Positions 35,774 through 44,693 of a stretch of 64,000 nucleotides of DNA are shown one piece after another. The DNA is from Chenggangzhangella methanolivorans. Lineage in GTDB: Bacteria; Pseudomonadota; Alphaproteobacteria; Rhizobiales; Methylopilaceae. Below the pieces are notes generated by a model that saw only the letters and a list, made by a program, of their open reading frames with translations, searched no databases and was not told the DNA's origin. Where the stretch lies: positions 4,416,501-4,480,500 of the forward strand of contig NZ_CP081869.1 in the NCBI RefSeq assembly GCF_019797865.1. Reading direction: 5' to 3'. The translations under genes and the position numbers were made by a program. Each line of letters starts with the position of its first letter. Within the stretch, counting starts at the first letter, position 1.

Positions 35774-37135
35774 TTAGAACCGCTCTCCGCGGAAGGAGCG
35801 CCCGCCGCCCTGCTGCTGGCCCATATCTGACTGGCCGAAAGCCCGTCCGCGAAGCCCCTGGCCGTCTCCGCCCGAACGACGGGGCATGACCATCCGCTCG
35901 AGGTTCGGCGTCCGGTCCCGCCCGACCAGCCGCTCGGGCTGGCGTCCGCCGAAATCGCGCTGCGGGAAGCGGCTGTCCGGGAAGACCTTGGCGGGCGGGC
36001 GACGCTCGCCGACCTCGCGGTTCGGCTTGCGGCCGCGGCCGGGCTCGGCCTGCTCGACGTCGCGGTCGTTCAGGCCGGGTCCGTCCGTGCCCTGTCGGCC
36101 GGGACGGCGGCCGCGGATCACGACGTCGTCGGGCTGAGGCTCGAAGGTTCGGACCTGACGGTCGGGCCGGCGCGGCCCACGCTGCGGGACGTCGATGTCC
36201 TGCATGCGCGGACGGCGGCTGAGGCCAGGCGCCGGGGGCGGACCGTTGTCCTTGAGGCTCGGTCGGAACGGCTTCGGATTGTCCGGGCCGGGCTGGTCGA
36301 CGTCCTTCGGCTGGTCGCCGTTCGGGTTTTTCGGGTCGTTAGGGTTCTTGGGATCCTTCGGCTTGCACTGGTTGATGGTCACGTCGATGTCGACGTCGTT
36401 GAAGACGCTCGTCCAGTTCCACACCCAGGAGCCGATGAAGGTCGGCGACCACGGCGCGAACACGTCGATGTCGATGTTGACAGACGGGCCGACGATCCAG
36501 CTCGGCAGCACGAATACCGAGACGCCGTCGACGAAGCGGATGTCGGTGACGTAGGTCGTGGACTTCCAGACGTCGCCGTAGTTCACGACGGTCGCGCCGG
36601 GTTCGCAGGTCGAGCCGAACTTCTTGGCGTCCATGAAAGTCCAGAGCTTGTCGTCGTCGAACGCCTCCATTTTGGCGGGCGTCAGCTCGGCGTCCGGCGG
36701 GGTGGGGGCCCAGCCGACCCACTCGTCGCTCGTGCGCCACACCACCCAGCCGGGGCTGAACTCGGCGCCCGGCTGCCACAGCCAGCCTTCCGTTTCGTCG
36801 TGGAACCAGCGGCCGTAGTGGTGGACGATCGCGCCCCACACGGTCTTGTCGGAGAAGTACCAGCCGAACTGCTTGGTGTAGACCCAGTCGCAGGCTGGAT
36901 AGGGATGCCAGCCCTTCGGCGTGACGGTCGGCTTCCAGACCTCGCCGTGCTTGTCGTGGGCGATGAACTGGCCGTAGTCGGCGAGCGTCTGCTTCATCTC
37001 CGTGATGGTCGGGGCGCTCCTGGCCTCGGCGACCGCGGGGGCGATGAGGACCGCGCCCGTCAGGGCGAAAGGCGCGGCGGAAAGGCCGAGCGCGAGGGCG
37101 GCGCCTGCGAACGACGAACGGATGATCGGCTTCAT
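35774..37135 (-). CDS. Tryptophan-rich DUF6600-like exported protein with basic C-terminus
   Basis: A 453-residue exported protein. Signal peptide residues 1-38 end AVAEA. The middle (about 45-265) is a Trp/Tyr-rich domain with repeats of the form G-W-x-x-x-x-x-W, such as WVYTKQFGWYFSD, HYGRWFHDETEGWLWQP and SPGWVVWRTSDEWVGWAP, as in DUF6600 proteins. A Lys/Asp/Pro/Asn linker (KPKDPKNPNDPKNPNG) leads to a disordered Arg/Pro/Gly-rich tail. The start at 37135 is fixed by GGAGG ten bases upstream. It is divergent from the S8 peptidase gene and has a GAACC-N16-CGACC promoter motif, so it is probably a target of the neighbouring ECF sigma. Function unknown; envelope or surface protein likely. Confidence 0.75.
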   Translation of the reverse strand: MKPIIRSSFAGAALALGLSAAPFALTGAVLIAPAVAEARSAPTITEMKQTLADYGQFIAHDKHGEVWKPTVTPKGWHPYPACDWVYTKQFGWYFSDKTVWGAIVHHYGRWFHDETEGWLWQPGAEFSPGWVVWRTSDEWVGWAPTPPDAELTPAKMEAFDDDKLWTFMDAKKFGSTCEPGATVVNYGDVWKSTTYVTDIRFVDGVSVFVLPSWIVGPSVNIDIDVFAPWSPTFIGSWVWNWTSVFNDVDIDVTINQCKPKDPKNPNDPKNPNGDQPKDVDQPGPDNPKPFRPSLKDNGPPPAPGLSRRPRMQDIDVPQRGPRRPDRQVRTFEPQPDDVVIRGRRPGRQGTDGPGLNDRDVEQAEPGRGRKPNREVGERRPPAKVFPDSRFPQRDFGGRQPERLVGRDRTPNLERMVMPRRSGGDGQGLRGRAFGQSDMGQQQGGGRSFRGERF

Positions 37136-37288
37136 GATGTCCTCCATGGCGGGCGCCGGACGGTGAAGGGGTGCGGGCGAGGCCGGCCTTTTGGGGCTTC
37201 GGCGTCTCGTCTCTCCCGCGGCTCCGATCGTCGTTCGTCCCCTTCGGCTGTTCAGGGGGCCGCGCCATCGCGGCCCTTGCGACGGTTT

Positions 37289-37314
37289 GGTCGGAGGGGC
37301 CGGGCCGGAGGTTC
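37289..37314 (-). promoter_or_regulatory. Candidate ECF promoter of the DUF6600-like gene
   Basis: Minus strand: GAACC (37314-37310), 16 bases, CGACC (37293-37289). Same elements and spacing as the sites at 37387-37412 and 39342-39367. It lies about 154 bp upstream of the 37135 start. Confidence 0.65.
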
Positions 37315-37386
37315 ACGCCGCGTCGCAAGAATTTTTCGAGGCCGTGACTGCGTATCCGTCCATTCGTCTAAGCGCTTGGGCGGCTC

Positions 37387-37412
37387 GAACCTTTCGGCGT
37401 CGCGATGCGACC
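37387..37412 (+). promoter_or_regulatory. Candidate ECF promoter of the S8 peptidase gene
   Basis: GAACC (37387-37391), 16 bases, CGACC (37408-37412). The context TCGAACCTTTCG is identical in 12 bases to that at the sigma gene. It lies about 160 bp upstream of the 37572 start. The remainder of the 436-bp divergent gap (37136-37571) shows no gene. Confidence 0.7.
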
Positions 37413-37571
37413 AAGGAGGTTGGGACGCCAGCGCGAGCAACCGCCAAGTCGAACGACGGCCAAAGCTTGCGTTGACGCCCCGCGGGCGCTGTGGCCAAGA
37501 TCGCCGCAGGGTCGCTTGTTGAAATTGATCTGATGATCAGCGGTGGTAAGCGCCGCCGTGGGGATAGGCTC

Positions 37572-39308
37572 ATGACATCGTCCGGCAGCGCCCGCCGTCC
37601 GTCGCGCTCCAGCCGCGCAGCCGCGGCGTCCTTGGTTTCCGCGCTCGCGATCGCGCTCGCCGTGGCGCCGCTTCCCGCGCTCGCCCAGTCGCGCGGCGAC
37701 AAGGGCTACGACCGCGTGGCGCGGCCCGGAAAGCATCGCGGCGGCGGAGGAGGCGGGGTCGGCGCAGGGATCGCGGGCGCGATCATCGGCATCGGGGCCG
37801 GGCTCCTCATCGAACATGCGCGCGCCAAAGCGGCCGAGCGCGAGGAGATCGTCGAGGAAGAGGTAGAGCGTCCCCGCAGGCGGCCTGAGCGCCCGAAGAC
37901 GGAGAAGCCAAGGCCCGAACGGCCGAAGGTCGTGCGCGCGACGCCCGAGGATCTCGGGCCGTCGCCGAAGCGGAAGGTGGAGCCCAAAAAGCCCGAGCCC
38001 AAGGTCGCGCGCCAGACGCCGCCGAAGGACCGCGCCCCGAGGTCCGCCGACCGCAACCGCCCGCCGGCTCCTCCCTCGGGCGCGGCTCCGCTCGTTCCGG
38101 CCGGGTCCGCCGCGGCGCTTGCGGCCAACGGCGCGACGAGGGCGCCGGACGAGGTGCTGTGCGAGATCCGCGTCGGCACGCCCGATCCGGAGATCGTCGC
38201 GATCGGCCGGCGCCAGGGGCTGGAGCGGCTGTCGATCGAGCGGTTCGCGCTGACGGGAACCACCGTCGTCAGATATCGCATCCGCAATGGCCGCCCGGTC
38301 GACGCGGCGATCTCAGGTCTCGAGCGCGAGCCGGCCGTCGCGAGCGCGCAGCCCAACCACATCTACCAGCTCAGCCAGCAGGCGAATTCGGCTCTGATCT
38401 CCACCCAATACTCGGTCGCCATGATGCGGCTCGAGGACGCCCATCGCGAGGCGACCGGCGAAGGCGTCGGCATCGCGGTGATCGACTCCGCGATCGATCC
38501 GAACCATCCGGCGCTGAGAGGCGCGGTGGTCGAGACCTTCGATCCGATCGGCGGCCAGGCGCGGCCCCATTCCCACGGCACGGCGGTCGCGGCGCTCGCG
38601 GCGGGCCGGGGCGCGCTCATGAGCCCGGCGCCGCGCGCCGGCATCTATGCGGTCCGCGCCTTCGCGCCCGAGCAGGCGGCGAAGTCCGGCGCCCAGGGCA
38701 CGACCATGCACATCCTGCGCGGGCTCGACTGGGCCGCCGGCCGGGGCGTCAAGGTGGTGAACATGAGCTTCGCGGGACCAAGGGACGCCAAGATCTCCGA
38801 ATTCATCGCGGCCGGCGCTGCCAAGGGGGCGATCTATGTCGCGGCCGCCGGCAACGCCGGCCCGTCGTCGCCGCCGCTTTATCCCGCGGCCGATCCGAAC
38901 GTGATCGCGGTCACGGCGGTCGACGCCCGCAACGACCTGCTTCCGGTCGCCAACCGCGGACCGCATCTCAGCGTGGCGGCGCCGGGCGTCGACGTGCTGG
39001 TCGCGGCGCCCGGCGGCGGCTACGGCTATCTCAGCGGAACCTCGATGGCGTCCGCGGAAGTCGCCGGCCTCGTCGCCCTCATGGTCGAGGCCAAGCCCGG
39101 CCTTGCCGCCTGGCAGGCCCGGGCCGCGCTCGTGGGGTCGGCGCGCGATCTCGGCGCGCCGGGGCCTGACGCCGAGTTCGGCGCAGGCCTTGCGGACGCG
39201 CGGGGCGCGCTCGACGCGCTTGGCGAGCCTGGCGCGGACGCCGTCGCCGAAGCGCCGGCGGCCTCCGGCCAGACGGCGGCCGCAGCCGAGCTTGCGGAGC
39301 GTCCGTGA
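37572..39308 (+). CDS. S8 (subtilase) family serine peptidase, membrane-associated
   Basis: A 578-residue exported subtilase. Residues 1-38 form a signal peptide (ALPALAQS). A Gly-rich hydrophobic segment (VGAGIAGAIIGIGAGLLIEHA) may anchor it. A disordered Pro/Lys/Glu/Arg region follows, then a propeptide-like domain (about 195-275; DEVLCEIRVG ... VVRYRIRNG ... ASAQPNHIY). The catalytic triad is Asp305 (AVIDSAID), His335 (HSHGTAVAAL) and Ser491 (GTSMASAEVAGL), with the oxyanion Asn in AAAGNAGP. Start is ATG at 37572; an ATG at 37533 is also in frame. It stands directly upstream of the ECF sigma gene and carries the shared promoter motif, suggesting a role in the sigma signalling circuit. Confidence 0.9.
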   Translation: MTSSGSARRPSRSSRAAAASLVSALAIALAVAPLPALAQSRGDKGYDRVARPGKHRGGGGGGVGAGIAGAIIGIGAGLLIEHARAKAAEREEIVEEEVERPRRRPERPKTEKPRPERPKVVRATPEDLGPSPKRKVEPKKPEPKVARQTPPKDRAPRSADRNRPPAPPSGAAPLVPAGSAAALAANGATRAPDEVLCEIRVGTPDPEIVAIGRRQGLERLSIERFALTGTTVVRYRIRNGRPVDAAISGLEREPAVASAQPNHIYQLSQQANSALISTQYSVAMMRLEDAHREATGEGVGIAVIDSAIDPNHPALRGAVVETFDPIGGQARPHSHGTAVAALAAGRGALMSPAPRAGIYAVRAFAPEQAAKSGAQGTTMHILRGLDWAAGRGVKVVNMSFAGPRDAKISEFIAAGAAKGAIYVAAAGNAGPSSPPLYPAADPNVIAVTAVDARNDLLPVANRGPHLSVAAPGVDVLVAAPGGGYGYLSGTSMASAEVAGLVALMVEAKPGLAAWQARAALVGSARDLGAPGPDAEFGAGLADARGALDALGEPGADAVAEAPAASGQTAAAAELAERP

Positions 39309-39341
39309 CCTCGACGCGCATGGAAAATCCGCGTCGCGTCG

Positions 39342-39367
39342 AACCTTTCGCGCTCTCCGCGCGACAC
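39342..39367 (+). promoter_or_regulatory. Candidate autoregulated ECF promoter of the sigma gene
   Basis: GAACC (39342-39346), 16 bases, CGACA (39363-39367), ending 23 bp upstream of the GTG start of the sigma gene. The element pair and spacing match the two promoters around 37.3-37.4 kb. Confidence 0.7.
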
Positions 39368-39390
39368 ACTTCCGAACCGCGGCGCGCGCC

Positions 39391-39951
39391 GTGACGGAGG
39401 TCTCGGACGACGTCCTCATCCAGCGCATCGCGGGCGGCGACAGGGCCGCGATGCGGACGCTGTACGGGCGCCATTCCACGCGCGTGCTGCGCTTCCTCAT
39501 CCGGCTCGTCCGCGACCAGTCACGGGCGGAGGATCTGATGAGCGACGCGTTTTTCGACGTCTGGCGGCAGGCCTCGCGCTTCGAGGGGAGGTCGAGCGTC
39601 TCGACCTGGATCCTCTCGATCGCGCGGTTCAAGGCGCTGTCGTCCATGAGGAGGCCGGGCGAGCGCGAGCTCGAATCCGAGATCGCCGAGGCGGTCGAGG
39701 ACGAGGCCGACACGCCCGAGGTCGTGGCGCAGAAGGCCAGCAAGGCCGAAGCGCTGCGGCGCTGCCTCGGCCAGCTTTCGGCCGAGCATCGCGAAGTGGT
39801 CGACCTCGTCTATTATCACGAGCGAAGCGTCGAGGAGGCGAGCCAGATCCTCGGCGTGCCCGCCGCGACCGTGAAGACCCGCATGTTCTACGCCCGCAAG
39901 CGCCTCGCCGAACTGATGGCCGCCGCCGGCCTCGAAAGGGGCTGGCCATGA
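39391..39951 (+). CDS. ECF (extracytoplasmic function) RNA polymerase sigma factor
   Basis: A 186-residue group IV sigma factor. Region 2 (about 15-85) contains MRTLYGRHSTRVLRFLIRLV and DLMSDAFFDVWRQASRFEG; region 4 (about 125-180) contains ALRRCLGQLSAEHREVVDLVYYHERSVEEASQILGVPAATVKTRMFYARKRL. Start is GTG at 39391, giving the usual N-terminal length. It directs polymerase to promoters like the GAACC-N16-CGACM sites here. Its stop overlaps the anti-sigma start (ATGA), the typical arrangement of a sigma/anti-sigma pair. Confidence 0.95.
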   Translation: MTEVSDDVLIQRIAGGDRAAMRTLYGRHSTRVLRFLIRLVRDQSRAEDLMSDAFFDVWRQASRFEGRSSVSTWILSIARFKALSSMRRPGERELESEIAEAVEDEADTPEVVAQKASKAEALRRCLGQLSAEHREVVDLVYYHERSVEEASQILGVPAATVKTRMFYARKRLAELMAAAGLERGWP

Positions 39952-40655
39952 GCGCGGAGAGAACCGGCGCCGACAAGACCGGCCGCGGACCCGCCCATGA
40001 GGTCGACCTGCTCGCTCCCTGGGCCGCGATCGACCGTCCTCGACGCGGCCGACATGGCGGCGCTCGAACGCCTGATCGCCGACGAGCCTGAGCTCGGGCG
40101 GCGGCTGGAGAGTTCGCGCTGGAGGAGCGCGACGAGACCATCGCGCTCAACGAGGCGCTGCCTGTCCCCTCCAACGCCGCGCGCGAAAAACTGTTCGCGT
40201 CGATCGACGCCCATCAGGCGTCGCGCGCCCCGAAGGCCGCCGGCGCGATGCGCTGGTTTTCGGCGCGGATCGCCGCGCTCTCGCCGCAGACGCTCGCCTG
40301 GGGCGCGGCCGCGGCGGCGCTCGTGATCTTCGCGCAGGCCGGCATCATCGGCGGATCGTTTCTCGGAGGGGTGGAGGAGAGCGGCTCGACCTATCAGACC
40401 GCCTCCGACGGCTCGGCCTCGCAAGCCGCCGCGGGCCCGACGGCGCTGGTCTCGTTCCAGCCGTCCGCGACCGCGGCCGCCGTCGAGGCGGCGCTGCGGG
40501 AGGCCGGCGCGGAGATCGTCGGCGGACCGAAGCCCGGCGGCGTGTTCGTGATCCGCGTCGCCGGCGCCACGACGCCGGACGAGCTCGAGCCCTCGCTCAA
40601 GCGCCTGCGCGGCCATGCCGACGTGGTGAAGTTTGCGGCTCCCGGCGGACAGTAG
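39948..40655 (+). CDS. Anti-sigma factor, single-pass membrane protein (two frameshifts)
   Basis: A protein of about 235 residues coupled to the sigma gene. The cytosolic sigma-binding part (VLDAADMAALERLIADEPELGRRLE ... ALEERDETIALNEALPVPS) resembles ChrR/RskA-type anti-sigma domains but lacks the zinc-ligand cysteines. A membrane helix follows (TLAWGAAAAALVIFAQAGIIGG), then a periplasmic domain (ALVSFQPSATAAAVEAALREAG, GGVFVIRVAG, ADVVKFAAPG). That domain looks like a subtilase propeptide. Frame breaks lie near 40020-40030 and near 40108; each is fixed by one base. It would hold the sigma factor inactive until an envelope signal releases it. Confidence 0.82.
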
Positions 40656-40663
40656 GGCTGACA

Positions 40664-40694
40664 GGCCCGCCTCCGGTTGCTAGGAGGCGGGTCC
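40664..40694 (+). terminator. Intergenic hairpin between anti-sigma and sdhE
   Basis: GGCCCGCCTCC (40664-40674) and GGAGGCGGGTCC (40683-40694) form an 11-bp stem with an 8-base loop, nine bases after the anti-sigma stop. No T-run follows, so it is either a weak terminator or an mRNA-stabilising stem. Confidence 0.45.
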
Positions 40695-40716
40695 GATCCC
40701 CATATCGGCGCTCAAG

Positions 40717-41019
40717 ATGACAGGCACCACACGTACCGGCGAAGGCCTCGACGCCGACCGTCGCCGCGCCCTCTACCGTTCTTGGCGGCGCGGCACGCGC
40801 GAAATGGACCTTCTGATGGGCCGGTTCGCCGACGCCGAGATCGATCGCTTCACTCCGGAAGAGTTTTCGCAGTTCGAGGCTCTGATCGAGGTCCAGGACC
40901 GCGACCTGTTCGCCTGGATCGCAAATAAGGAAGCACTTCCGGAGAGTTACGACACGGAAGTGTTCCGGCGTCTCAAGGCCTTTCACGAGGCGTTCCCGAC
41001 GACGGAACACATCGGGTAG
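40717..41019 (+). CDS. sdhE: Succinate dehydrogenase flavinylation factor SdhE
   Basis: A 100-residue cytosolic protein that helps attach FAD covalently to SdhA. The diagnostic RGTREMDLLMGRFAD block contains the essential RGxxE motif, followed by the FTPEEFSQFEALIEVQDRDLFAWI helices. Length and layout are normal. It is followed by a palindromic element and then mfd, an arrangement common in alphaproteobacteria. Confidence 0.94.
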   Translation: MTGTTRTGEGLDADRRRALYRSWRRGTREMDLLMGRFADAEIDRFTPEEFSQFEALIEVQDRDLFAWIANKEALPESYDTEVFRRLKAFHEAFPTTEHIG

Positions 41020-41029
41020 CGCCGCCGCT

Positions 41030-41144
41030 CTTGTCCCGGCCGTGAGCCGGGACCCAGAACCGATGCGGCTGAAGCCAAGTCCGATCGCGCCGTTTTCTTC
41101 GGACGCGGCAACGTTTATGGGTCCCGGCTCAAGGCTGGGACAAG
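41030..41144. repeat. Palindromic intergenic element, CTTGTCCCGG family
   Basis: The arms 41030-41055 (CTTGTCCCGGCC ... GGGACCCA) and 41118-41144 (TGGGTCCCGGCTC ... GGGACAAG) are inverted repeats. Between sdhE and mfd, with no coding potential. It is related in form to the elements at 3251-3344 and 10722-10835. Confidence 0.75.
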
Positions 41145-41180
41145 GCGTACGCGCTTTCGGCGCATGACATTGACGACCAG

Positions 41181-44100
41181 ATGACCCTGAAGCTCCCAGC
41201 CCTTCTCGAACTTCGGCCCGCCACCGTCGGAAACGTTCCCGACGGCTTCGACGCCCTCGTGGTGGCGGACCTCGCCCGCGCGCTCTCGGCCAAGGCCCAC
41301 GACGCGCAGGGCGTGCTGCATGTCTCGCGCGACGCCTCGCGGATGGCGGCGCTCGAGCGGGCGCTCGCCTTCATGGCCCCGGACGTCGAGCGGCTGACCT
41401 TTCCGAACTGGGACTGCCAGCCCTACGATCGCGTCTCGCCCAACGCCGCGATCGTCGCCGCCCGCACCACGACGCTCGCGCGCCTCGCCGGCTCGCGCGG
41501 CGGCGAGAAGCCGCGCGTGGTGCTGACGACGGTCGGCGCAGCCGTGCAGCGCGTCGCGGCGCCCGACGCGGTCGCGCGGCAGAGCTTCTCGGCCGCGCCC
41601 GGCAACGTCGTCGACCTGAAGACGCTCGCCGACTGGCTCGAGACCAACGGTTTCATGCGCGCCTCCACAGTCCGCGACTACGGCGAATACGCCATCCGGG
41701 GCGGCATCGTGGACCTTTTTCCGGCCGGCCACGCCGAGCCGATCCGGCTCGACTTCTTCGGCGACACGCTCGAATCCATCCGCCCCTTCGATCCGGAGAC
41801 CCAGCGCTCCACCGGGCAGCTGCGCGCGCTCGATCTCGTGCCGATGTCCGAGGTGCAACTGACCTCGGAGACCATCCGCCGGTTCCGGCAGGCCTATACG
41901 GCGACCTTCGGCGTGGCGGGGCGCGACGATCAGCTTTATGCGGCGGTGAGCGAGGGCAGGCGCTATCCGGGCATGGAGCATTGGATGCCGCTGTTCCACG
42001 AGCGGCTCGCGACCATCTTCGATCACCTGCCGCAGGCGCGCGTGGTTCTCGATCCGCTGCTCGACGACGCGGCCGGCGAACGCCTCGCCCAGATCGCCGA
42101 TTATCACGAGGCCCGCGCCGAGGCGTTGAAGCACGACAAGTCCGGCGCGACCTACAAGCCGCTTCCCGCGGACGCTCTTTATCTTGCGCCGAAGGAATGG
42201 AAGGAGCGGCTCGACGAAACCGCGCCGATCCGGCTGACGCCGTTCTCGCTGCCCGAGGACCGCTTCGGGCGCGTGTTCGACGCCGGCGCCCGTGGGGGCC
42301 GCAGCTTCGCGGCGGAGCGCGCCGACGAGAGCGCCAACGTGTTCGACGCGGTGGTGGCGCATATCAAGGCGCTGAAAGACGACAGGAAGCGCGTCGTCGT
42401 CGCCGCCTGGACCGACGGCGCGCGCGAGCGCCTCGGCACGGTGCTCGGCGATCACGGCCTCGCCGCCACCCGGCCCGTCGGCAGCTGGCGCGACGCGATG
42501 GCGCTGCCGCCGGACGCGGTCGCCCTCGGCGTTCTCGGGATCGAGCAGGGGTTCGAGACCGACGACGTCGCGGTGGTGGCCGAGCAGGACGTTCTCGGCG
42601 ACCGCCTCGCGCGCGGGCCGAAAAAGAAGAAGCGCGCGCAGGACTATCTGACCGAGGCCGCGGGCCTCGCGCCGGGCGACCTCGTGGTCCATGTCGACCA
42701 CGGCATCGGGCGCTTCGTGGGCCTGAAGACCATCGAAGCCGCAGGCGCGCCGCATGACTGCGTCGAGCTGCATTACGCCAATTCCGACAAGCTGTTTCTC
42801 CCCGTGGAGAACATCGAGCTCTTGTCGCGCTACGGCTCGGAGGACACCGAGGCCCAGCTCGACAAGCTCGGCGGCGTCGGCTGGCAGGGCCGCAAGGCCA
42901 AGCTCAAGAACCGCATCCGCGAGATGGCGGGCGAGCTCATCAAGATCGCGGCCGCGCGCATGACCAAGGAGGCGCCGCGTGCCACGCCGCCGGAAGGCCT
43001 TTACGACGAGTTCGCGGCGCGCTTCCCCTATGACGAGACCGAGGACCAGCAGGCCGCGATCGACGCCGTGTTCGACGATCTGGCGGCCGGGCGCCCGATG
43101 GATCGCCTCGTCTGCGGCGACGTCGGCTTCGGCAAGACCGAGGTGGCGCTGCGCGCGGCCTTCGTGGTGGCGATGACCGGCCGGCAGGTCGCCGTGGTGG
43201 TGCCGACGACGCTGCTGTCGCGCCAGCATTTCCGCACCTTCGCCGAGCGCTTCCGCGGCTTGCCGCTGAAGGTCGCGCACGCCTCGCGCTTCGTCACGCA
43301 GAAGGAGCTGAACGAGACCAAGAAGGGGCTCGCCTCCGGCGACATCGACATCGTGGTCGGCACGCACGCGCTTTTGGGCAAGACCATCGAGTTCAAGGAT
43401 CTCGGCCTCGTCATCGTCGACGAGGAGCAGCATTTCGGCGTGGCGCACAAGGAGCGGATGAAGACCCTGCGCTCCGAGGTCCATGTGCTGACGCTCAGCG
43501 CGACCCCGATCCCGCGCACGCTGCAGCTCGCCATGACGGGCGTGCGCGAGCTGTCGATGATCGCGACGCCCCCGGTCGACCGCCTCGCGGTCCGCAGCTT
43601 CGTCGCGCCGTTCGATCCGCTGATCGTGCGCGAGGCGCTGCTGCGTGAGCGCTACCGCTCCGGCCAGTCGTTCTTCGTCTGCCCGCGCATCGAGGACATC
43701 GCGGACGCCCGAACCTTCCTCGCCTCCGAGGTCCCGGAGGTGAAGGTCGGGGTCGCGCATGGCCAGATGCCCGCGACCGAGCTCGAGAAGGTCATGACCG
43801 ACTTCTACGAGGGCCAGTTCGACGTGCTGCTCTCGACCGCGATCGTGGAGTCCGGCCTCGACATCCCCAACGCCAACACGCTGGTGGTCTGGCGCGCGGA
43901 CATGTTCGGCCTGGCCGCGCTCTACCAGCTGCGCGGCCGCGTCGGTCGCGCCAAGACGCGCGCCTATGCGCTCTTCACGGTCCCGGCCAACAAGACCATG
44001 ACGGTCAACGCCGAGCGCCGCCTCAAGGTGCTGCAGTCGCTCGAAGGGCTCGGGGCCGGCTTCCAGCTGGCGAGCCACGACCTCGACATCCGCGGCGCGG

Positions 44101-44693
44101 GCAACCTGCTGGGCGAGGAGCAGTCGGGCCACATCCGGGAAGTGGGCTACGAGCTCTACCAGCAGATGCTCGCCGACGCCGTCGAGGCGCTGAAGGAGGG
44201 CGGCGAACAGGTGTTCGACGACCGCTGGTCGCCGCAGATCACGCTCGGCTCGCCGGTGATGATCCCGGAGGAGTATGTCGGCGACCTCGCGGTGCGCCTC
44301 TCGCTTTACCGCCGCCTCGCCGACATCGACGACGACGAGACGCTGGAGGCCTTCGCGGCCGAGCTCACCGATCGCTTCGGCCCCGCGCCTTCGGAGGTCA
44401 AGCAGCTGCTCGAGATCGCGGCCATCAAGGCGCTGTGCCGCCGCGCCAACGTCGAGAAGATCGACGCCGGCCCGAAGGGCGTGGTGCTGAGCTTCCGCGA
44501 GAACTCCTTCGCCAATCCGGACGGCCTCGTGATGCACATCGCGCGCGAGGAGGGGCCGAACGCGAAGGTGCGGCCGGACATGAAGGTCGTGTTCAAGCGC
44601 GAATGGGCGAGCGTGAACGCGCGCCTGAAGGGCTCGGCCAAGCTGCTCCGCGACCTCGTGAAGATCGCCGAAGCGCCGCGAAAGGCTGCTTAA
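41181..44693 (+). CDS. mfd: Transcription-repair coupling factor Mfd
   Basis: A 1170-residue superfamily 2 DNA translocase that removes RNA polymerase stalled at lesions and recruits UvrA. The N-terminal UvrB-like domain (FPNWDCQPYDRVSPN) is followed by the RNA polymerase-interacting domain (PGDLVVHVDHGIGRFVGL), the translocase with Walker A GDVGFGKT at residues 646-653 and DEEQ at 747-750, and the C-terminal TRCF domain (VPEEYV-type PEEYVGDLAVRLSLYRRLA). Length is typical and the frame is intact across 3.5 kb. Start at 41181 gives the conserved MTLKLPALL lead. Confidence 0.97.
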   Translation: MTLKLPALLELRPATVGNVPDGFDALVVADLARALSAKAHDAQGVLHVSRDASRMAALERALAFMAPDVERLTFPNWDCQPYDRVSPNAAIVAARTTTLARLAGSRGGEKPRVVLTTVGAAVQRVAAPDAVARQSFSAAPGNVVDLKTLADWLETNGFMRASTVRDYGEYAIRGGIVDLFPAGHAEPIRLDFFGDTLESIRPFDPETQRSTGQLRALDLVPMSEVQLTSETIRRFRQAYTATFGVAGRDDQLYAAVSEGRRYPGMEHWMPLFHERLATIFDHLPQARVVLDPLLDDAAGERLAQIADYHEARAEALKHDKSGATYKPLPADALYLAPKEWKERLDETAPIRLTPFSLPEDRFGRVFDAGARGGRSFAAERADESANVFDAVVAHIKALKDDRKRVVVAAWTDGARERLGTVLGDHGLAATRPVGSWRDAMALPPDAVALGVLGIEQGFETDDVAVVAEQDVLGDRLARGPKKKKRAQDYLTEAAGLAPGDLVVHVDHGIGRFVGLKTIEAAGAPHDCVELHYANSDKLFLPVENIELLSRYGSEDTEAQLDKLGGVGWQGRKAKLKNRIREMAGELIKIAAARMTKEAPRATPPEGLYDEFAARFPYDETEDQQAAIDAVFDDLAAGRPMDRLVCGDVGFGKTEVALRAAFVVAMTGRQVAVVVPTTLLSRQHFRTFAERFRGLPLKVAHASRFVTQKELNETKKGLASGDIDIVVGTHALLGKTIEFKDLGLVIVDEEQHFGVAHKERMKTLRSEVHVLTLSATPIPRTLQLAMTGVRELSMIATPPVDRLAVRSFVAPFDPLIVREALLRERYRSGQSFFVCPRIEDIADARTFLASEVPEVKVGVAHGQMPATELEKVMTDFYEGQFDVLLSTAIVESGLDIPNANTLVVWRADMFGLAALYQLRGRVGRAKTRAYALFTVPANKTMTVNAERRLKVLQSLEGLGAGFQLASHDLDIRGAGNLLGEEQSGHIREVGYELYQQMLADAVEALKEGGEQVFDDRWSPQITLGSPVMIPEEYVGDLAVRLSLYRRLADIDDDETLEAFAAELTDRFGPAPSEVKQLLEIAAIKALCRRANVEKIDAGPKGVVLSFRENSFANPDGLVMHIAREEGPNAKVRPDMKVVFKREWASVNARLKGSAKLLRDLVKIAEAPRKAA

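Noticed and set aside
41115..44537. A 1140-codon frame antisense to mfd
   Set aside because: High-GC shadow frame rich in Arg, His, Leu and Asp with no family features; mfd on the plus strand is fully conserved.
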